Assembly: GCA_900321535.1 (NCBI GenBank)
Contig: ONWJ01000234.1
Span: forward strand, 1 to 9,290
Direction of reading: 5' to 3'
Length of the DNA stretch: 9,290 nucleotides
DNA from: an uncultured Erysipelotrichaceae bacterium
GTDB taxonomy: Bacteria; Bacillota_I; Bacilli_A; RFN20; CAG-826
The notes under the pieces are model-generated. The model was not told the origin of the DNA and ran no database searches. It worked only from the letters and a program-made list of their open reading frames with translations. How positions within the stretch are numbered: the first letter of the stretch is position 1; each line of letters starts with the position of its first letter. A program made the translations under genes and the position numbers. Below, in pieces: positions 6,939 through 9,290 of the stretch.

Positions 6939-8240
6939 ATGAGAATGGTAGATATTATCGCGAAGAAACGCGACGGTCACGAGTTGACCAAAGAAGAAAT
7001 ATCCTTCTTCGTGCAAGGATATGCAGACAACAAAATCCCGGATTATCAGGCTAGCGCTTTTACGATGGCTGTTTTGTTCCGTGGCATGACGAAAAAGGAA
7101 ACTGGCTATCTCACGGATGCGATGATGCATAGTGGTGAAACCGTCGATCTTTCCGTCCTTGGCAGCGTGGTAGTGGATAAGCATTCCACCGGTGGCGTCG
7201 GAGATAAAACTTCCCTTGTCGTTGGCCCATTGGTTGCCTCTTGTGGGGCAAAGGTCGCCAAAATGAGCGGACGTGGCTTAGGCCATACCGGCGGTACCTT
7301 GGATAAGATGGAATCAATTCCTGGCATGCGTATTTTCCTCACCCAAGAGGAATTCATTAATCAATTAAGAAATGTGGGTCTAGCCATCATTGGCCAAACC
7401 GCGGAAATCGATCCTGCTGATAAGAAGCTTTATGCCCTTCGCGATGTCACCGCGACGGTTGAATCCATCCCATTAATCGCTTCTTCCATCATGTCAAAGA
7501 AACTTGCTTCAGGCAGCAATGCGATCCTTCTGGATGTCAAATTCGGCAGCGGCGCATTCATGAAAACCTTCGATGATGCGAAGACTTTAGCCAAGGCAAT
7601 GGTGGAGATCGGCGATGAGCTTCATCGTGATACCAGGGCCATTTTGACCGACATGGATCAGCCTTTAGGATTTGCGGTTGGCAATTCGCTTGAAGTCAAA
7701 GAAGCCATCGATACCTTAAACGGCCATGGCCCGAAGGATTTCATCGAGCTTTGCATCCAAGCCGGCTCGATTATGCTTGAACAAGCTGGCATCGTGAAAA
7801 CGCTCGAAGAAGGCAGAAAGAAAATCGAAGGTCAAATCGCAAATGGCGAAGGCCTTAAGAAACTTGCAGAATTCGTCGCTGCTCAAGGTGGCGATGCAAG
7901 TTATATCACTGATCCAAGCAAGTTCCCGCTTGCCGCCCATCAAGTTGAAATCAAGGCCAACAAAGCCGGATATATCCGCCGCATCGATTCCCTTTCCATC
8001 GGCATTTCCGCGATGAAACTCGGGGCTGGAAGAGAGACGATGGAAGAAGCCATCGATATGGCTGCTGGCGTTGTCTTACGTAAGAAAGTCGGCGACCGCG
8101 TCGAAGTCGGCGATGTTCTTGCCGTTGCTCACACCAATAAAGAAAATGTCGAGGATGTCTATAAAGATATCCACGATGCATTTGAATTCCAGGATGAATA
8201 TCTCGAAGTCCCAAATATTGTCCACGCTTATATCCATTAA
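6939..8240 (+). CDS. pdp: Pyrimidine-nucleoside phosphorylase
   Basis: Cytosolic salvage enzyme that splits uridine, deoxyuridine or thymidine with phosphate into the base and (deoxy)ribose 1-phosphate. At 433 aa it matches the family length. The N-terminus MRMVDII matches B. subtilis Pdp as I recall it, supporting ATG-6939 over ATG-6945. Visible motifs: phosphate-binding DKHSTGGVGD (80-89); the family signature SGRGLGHTGGTLDKME (110-125); ALRDVTATVESIPLIASSIMSKK (start 166), holding the base-binding residues R168, S183 and K187; and a C-terminal PYNP domain with AGYIRRIDSLSIG and LRKKVGD. Lysine at position 108 is, from memory, typical of broad-specificity pyrimidine-nucleoside phosphorylases, whereas thymidine phosphorylases (DeoA) carry Met there. 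This favours Pdp. There is no Shine-Dalgarno before the start. dtd begins 2 nt after the stop. Confidence 0.95.
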   Translation: MRMVDIIAKKRDGHELTKEEISFFVQGYADNKIPDYQASAFTMAVLFRGMTKKETGYLTDAMMHSGETVDLSVLGSVVVDKHSTGGVGDKTSLVVGPLVASCGAKVAKMSGRGLGHTGGTLDKMESIPGMRIFLTQEEFINQLRNVGLAIIGQTAEIDPADKKLYALRDVTATVESIPLIASSIMSKKLASGSNAILLDVKFGSGAFMKTFDDAKTLAKAMVEIGDELHRDTRAILTDMDQPLGFAVGNSLEVKEAIDTLNGHGPKDFIELCIQAGSIMLEQAGIVKTLEEGRKKIEGQIANGEGLKKLAEFVAAQGGDASYITDPSKFPLAAHQVEIKANKAGYIRRIDSLSIGISAMKLGAGRETMEEAIDMAAGVVLRKKVGDRVEVGDVLAVAHTNKENVEDVYKDIHDAFEFQDEYLEVPNIVHAYIH

Positions 8241-8242
8241 TT

Positions 8243-8698
8243 ATGAAAGTTGTTCTGCAAGTTGTTCAACGCGCATCGGTTACGATCGATGAAAAAGAGG
8301 TTGCTTCCATTGGAAGAGGCTACCTTCTTTTGGTTGGACTCACGCAGGGCGATAACCTAGAAATCGCCAAGAAAATGGCGGACAAAATCGTAAAATCTCG
8401 ACTATTCCCGGATGAAAATGGAAAAACCAACCTTTCTTTGGAGAAGATTGGCGGCGAGATTCTTTCGGTTTCTCAGTTCACATTATATGGCTCATTGAAG
8501 GACGGCAATCGTCCGGCTTTCGTAGATGCGATGAATCAAGAAAAAGCCCGTCCTCTTTATGAAGCCTTCTACGAATATCTTCATGGCATTTACCCTTCTT
8601 CGCAAAGCGGGGTATTCCACGCGGATATGAAAGTAAGCCTTGTAAATGATGGACCGTTCACTTTGATTTTAGATTCGAAGGAGCTCTTCAAACAATGA
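8243..8698 (+). CDS. dtd: D-aminoacyl-tRNA deacylase
   Basis: Homodimeric proofreading enzyme that removes D-amino acids (for example D-Tyr) and glycine mischarged on tRNA, acting in trans after the synthetases. The length (151 aa) is slightly above the usual 145-150. Motifs: RLFPD (53-57), SQFTL (77-81) with T80, GNRPAF (88-93), and NDGPFT (135-140), which holds the Gly-cisPro pair G137-P138 that inserts into the partner active site and rejects L-amino acids. Start ATG-8243 matches the family N-terminus (MKVVLQVVQRASV). It comes 2 nt after the pdp stop with no Shine-Dalgarno, so it probably relies on ribosomes finishing pdp. Its TGA overlaps the mnmA ATG. The neighbour mnmA also acts on tRNA. 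Confidence 0.95.
   Translation: MKVVLQVVQRASVTIDEKEVASIGRGYLLLVGLTQGDNLEIAKKMADKIVKSRLFPDENGKTNLSLEKIGGEILSVSQFTLYGSLKDGNRPAFVDAMNQEKARPLYEAFYEYLHGIYPSSQSGVFHADMKVSLVNDGPFTLILDSKELFKQ
8678..8683 (+). promoter_or_regulatory. Shine-Dalgarno site of mnmA, inside the end of dtd
   Basis: AAGGAG ends 11 nt before ATG-8695, slightly longer than the optimal spacing. It supports this start, which overlaps the dtd stop as ATGA. Confidence 0.6.
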
Positions 8699-9290
8699 AA
8701 ATCATGGTGGGGCTTTCTGGCGGGGTTGATTCTGCAATCGCCGCATATCTACTCAAACAACAAGGTCATGAAGTGATCGGCGGTTTCATGCGCAACTGGG
8801 ACGCTGCCGCCAATGGAGATTATCTAGGCAATCCAACTGTCAATGATCCTCAGTGCCCGCAAGAAGCTGATTATGATGACGCCAAAGAAGTGGCCGCGAA
8901 ATTAGGCATTCCTTTGCTACGCGTCGACTTTATCAAAGAGTATTGGGACCATGTGTTTTCTTATTTCCTTTCTGAATACGAAAGAGGACGCACACCCAAC
9001 CCAGACGTCTTCTGCAATAAGTACATCAAGTTTGATTCTTTCTTAGAGTTTGCTAAGAAAAACGGATGCGAGAAAATCGCGATGGGCCACTATGCCAAAA
9101 AAGGAAACTTCAATGGTCATGCTTGCCTATTTAAAGCCGATGATAGAAACAAAGATCAATCCTATTTTCTCTCTCAAATCAACGAAGCGCAGATTGATGC
9201 ATGCTTGTTCCCTTTAGCCGAGATTGAAAAACCAGAGGTTCGCCGCATTGCTCATGAGCTTGATTTGACTTCAGTCATGAACAAGAAAGA
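8695..9290 (+). CDS. mnmA: tRNA-specific 2-thiouridylase MnmA, 3'-truncated by the window end
   Basis: ATP-dependent enzyme that installs the 2-thio group on the wobble uridine (U34) of Lys, Glu and Gln tRNAs, with sulfur relayed from a cysteine desulfurase. The first 198 residues are present, about half of a usual 360-370-aa protein. Motifs: the PP-loop GLSGGVDS (6-13) that binds ATP; MRNWD (32-36); TPNPDVFCNKYIKF (100-113) with C107, the first of two catalytic cysteines; GHYA (131-134); and KDQSYFLSQ (153-161). The second cysteine would lie past the window end and cannot be checked. Between MRNWD and the DYDDA helix there is a stretch (about 37-58, including C54) longer than I recall for B. 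subtilis MnmA. It overlaps dtd by 4 nt and has its own Shine-Dalgarno. Confidence 0.95.
   Translation, partial: MKIMVGLSGGVDSAIAAYLLKQQGHEVIGGFMRNWDAAANGDYLGNPTVNDPQCPQEADYDDAKEVAAKLGIPLLRVDFIKEYWDHVFSYFLSEYERGRTPNPDVFCNKYIKFDSFLEFAKKNGCEKIAMGHYAKKGNFNGHACLFKADDRNKDQSYFLSQINEAQIDACLFPLAEIEKPEVRRIAHELDLTSVMNKK

Noticed and set aside
5117..8698. Use of TGA as Trp (mollicute code)
   Set aside because: plsC and dtd both end in TGA at the expected length with ATGA overlaps onto the next start, and conserved Trp positions use TGG.
1..9290. Mobile element, CRISPR array, tRNA/rRNA gene, riboswitch or defence system
   Set aside because: I looked for transposase/integrase motifs, terminal inverted repeats, spaced direct repeats, tRNA-like folds and known defence domains and saw none. 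Nearly the whole window is coding with conserved functions.

Overview
This is a compact chromosomal segment with seven substantial genes and one orphan membrane-protein gene. All read as ordinary housekeeping or metabolic functions. Protein similarity recalled from memory points to a Bacillota host: the pyrimidine-nucleoside phosphorylase closely follows Bacillus subtilis Pdp from its first residues, and the FtsK, AmyX/PulA-type pullulanase, RsmF, Dtd and MnmA are of the Gram-positive type. I would guess a Bacilli/Erysipelotrichia-like lineage, without being able to name it. TGA is a stop here: plsC and dtd both end in TGA inside ATGA overlaps, and Trp is encoded by TGG. This argues against a TGA=Trp mollicute.

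Left block, + strand, positions 2-5542: the 3' part of an FtsK/SpoIIIE DNA translocase gene, whose frame is open to the window edge; a cytosolic type I pullulanase (glycogen/limit-dextrin debranching); a PlsC-type acyltransferase (phosphatidic acid synthesis); and a four-helix membrane protein of unknown function. Gaps are 14 nt, 29 nt and a 4-nt overlap, so these are probably co-transcribed although their roles are unrelated.

Middle, - strand, 6847-5546: an RsmF-type rRNA m5C methyltransferase, convergent with the membrane protein gene with only 3 bp between the stop codons. A candidate terminator for rsmF lies inside the opposite gene.

Right block, + strand, 6939 to the window end: pyrimidine-nucleoside phosphorylase, D-aminoacyl-tRNA deacylase and MnmA tRNA 2-thiouridylase (cut by the window end). 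They are separated by 2 nt and then overlap by 4 nt, so they form one operon. Nucleoside salvage is thus joined to two tRNA quality/modification genes, and rsmF diverges from the same 91-bp intergenic region.

That 91-bp divergent region (6848-6938) is the most informative non-coding part. It has a near-perfect 19-bp palindrome and a TACAAT box 6-7 nt before each of the two start codons, with no Shine-Dalgarno sequence on either side. I found no mobile element, CRISPR array, tRNA, rRNA, riboswitch or defence-like module, and no non-coding stretch over 300 bases. I do not see evidence for a novel multi-gene system; the findings below are modest.
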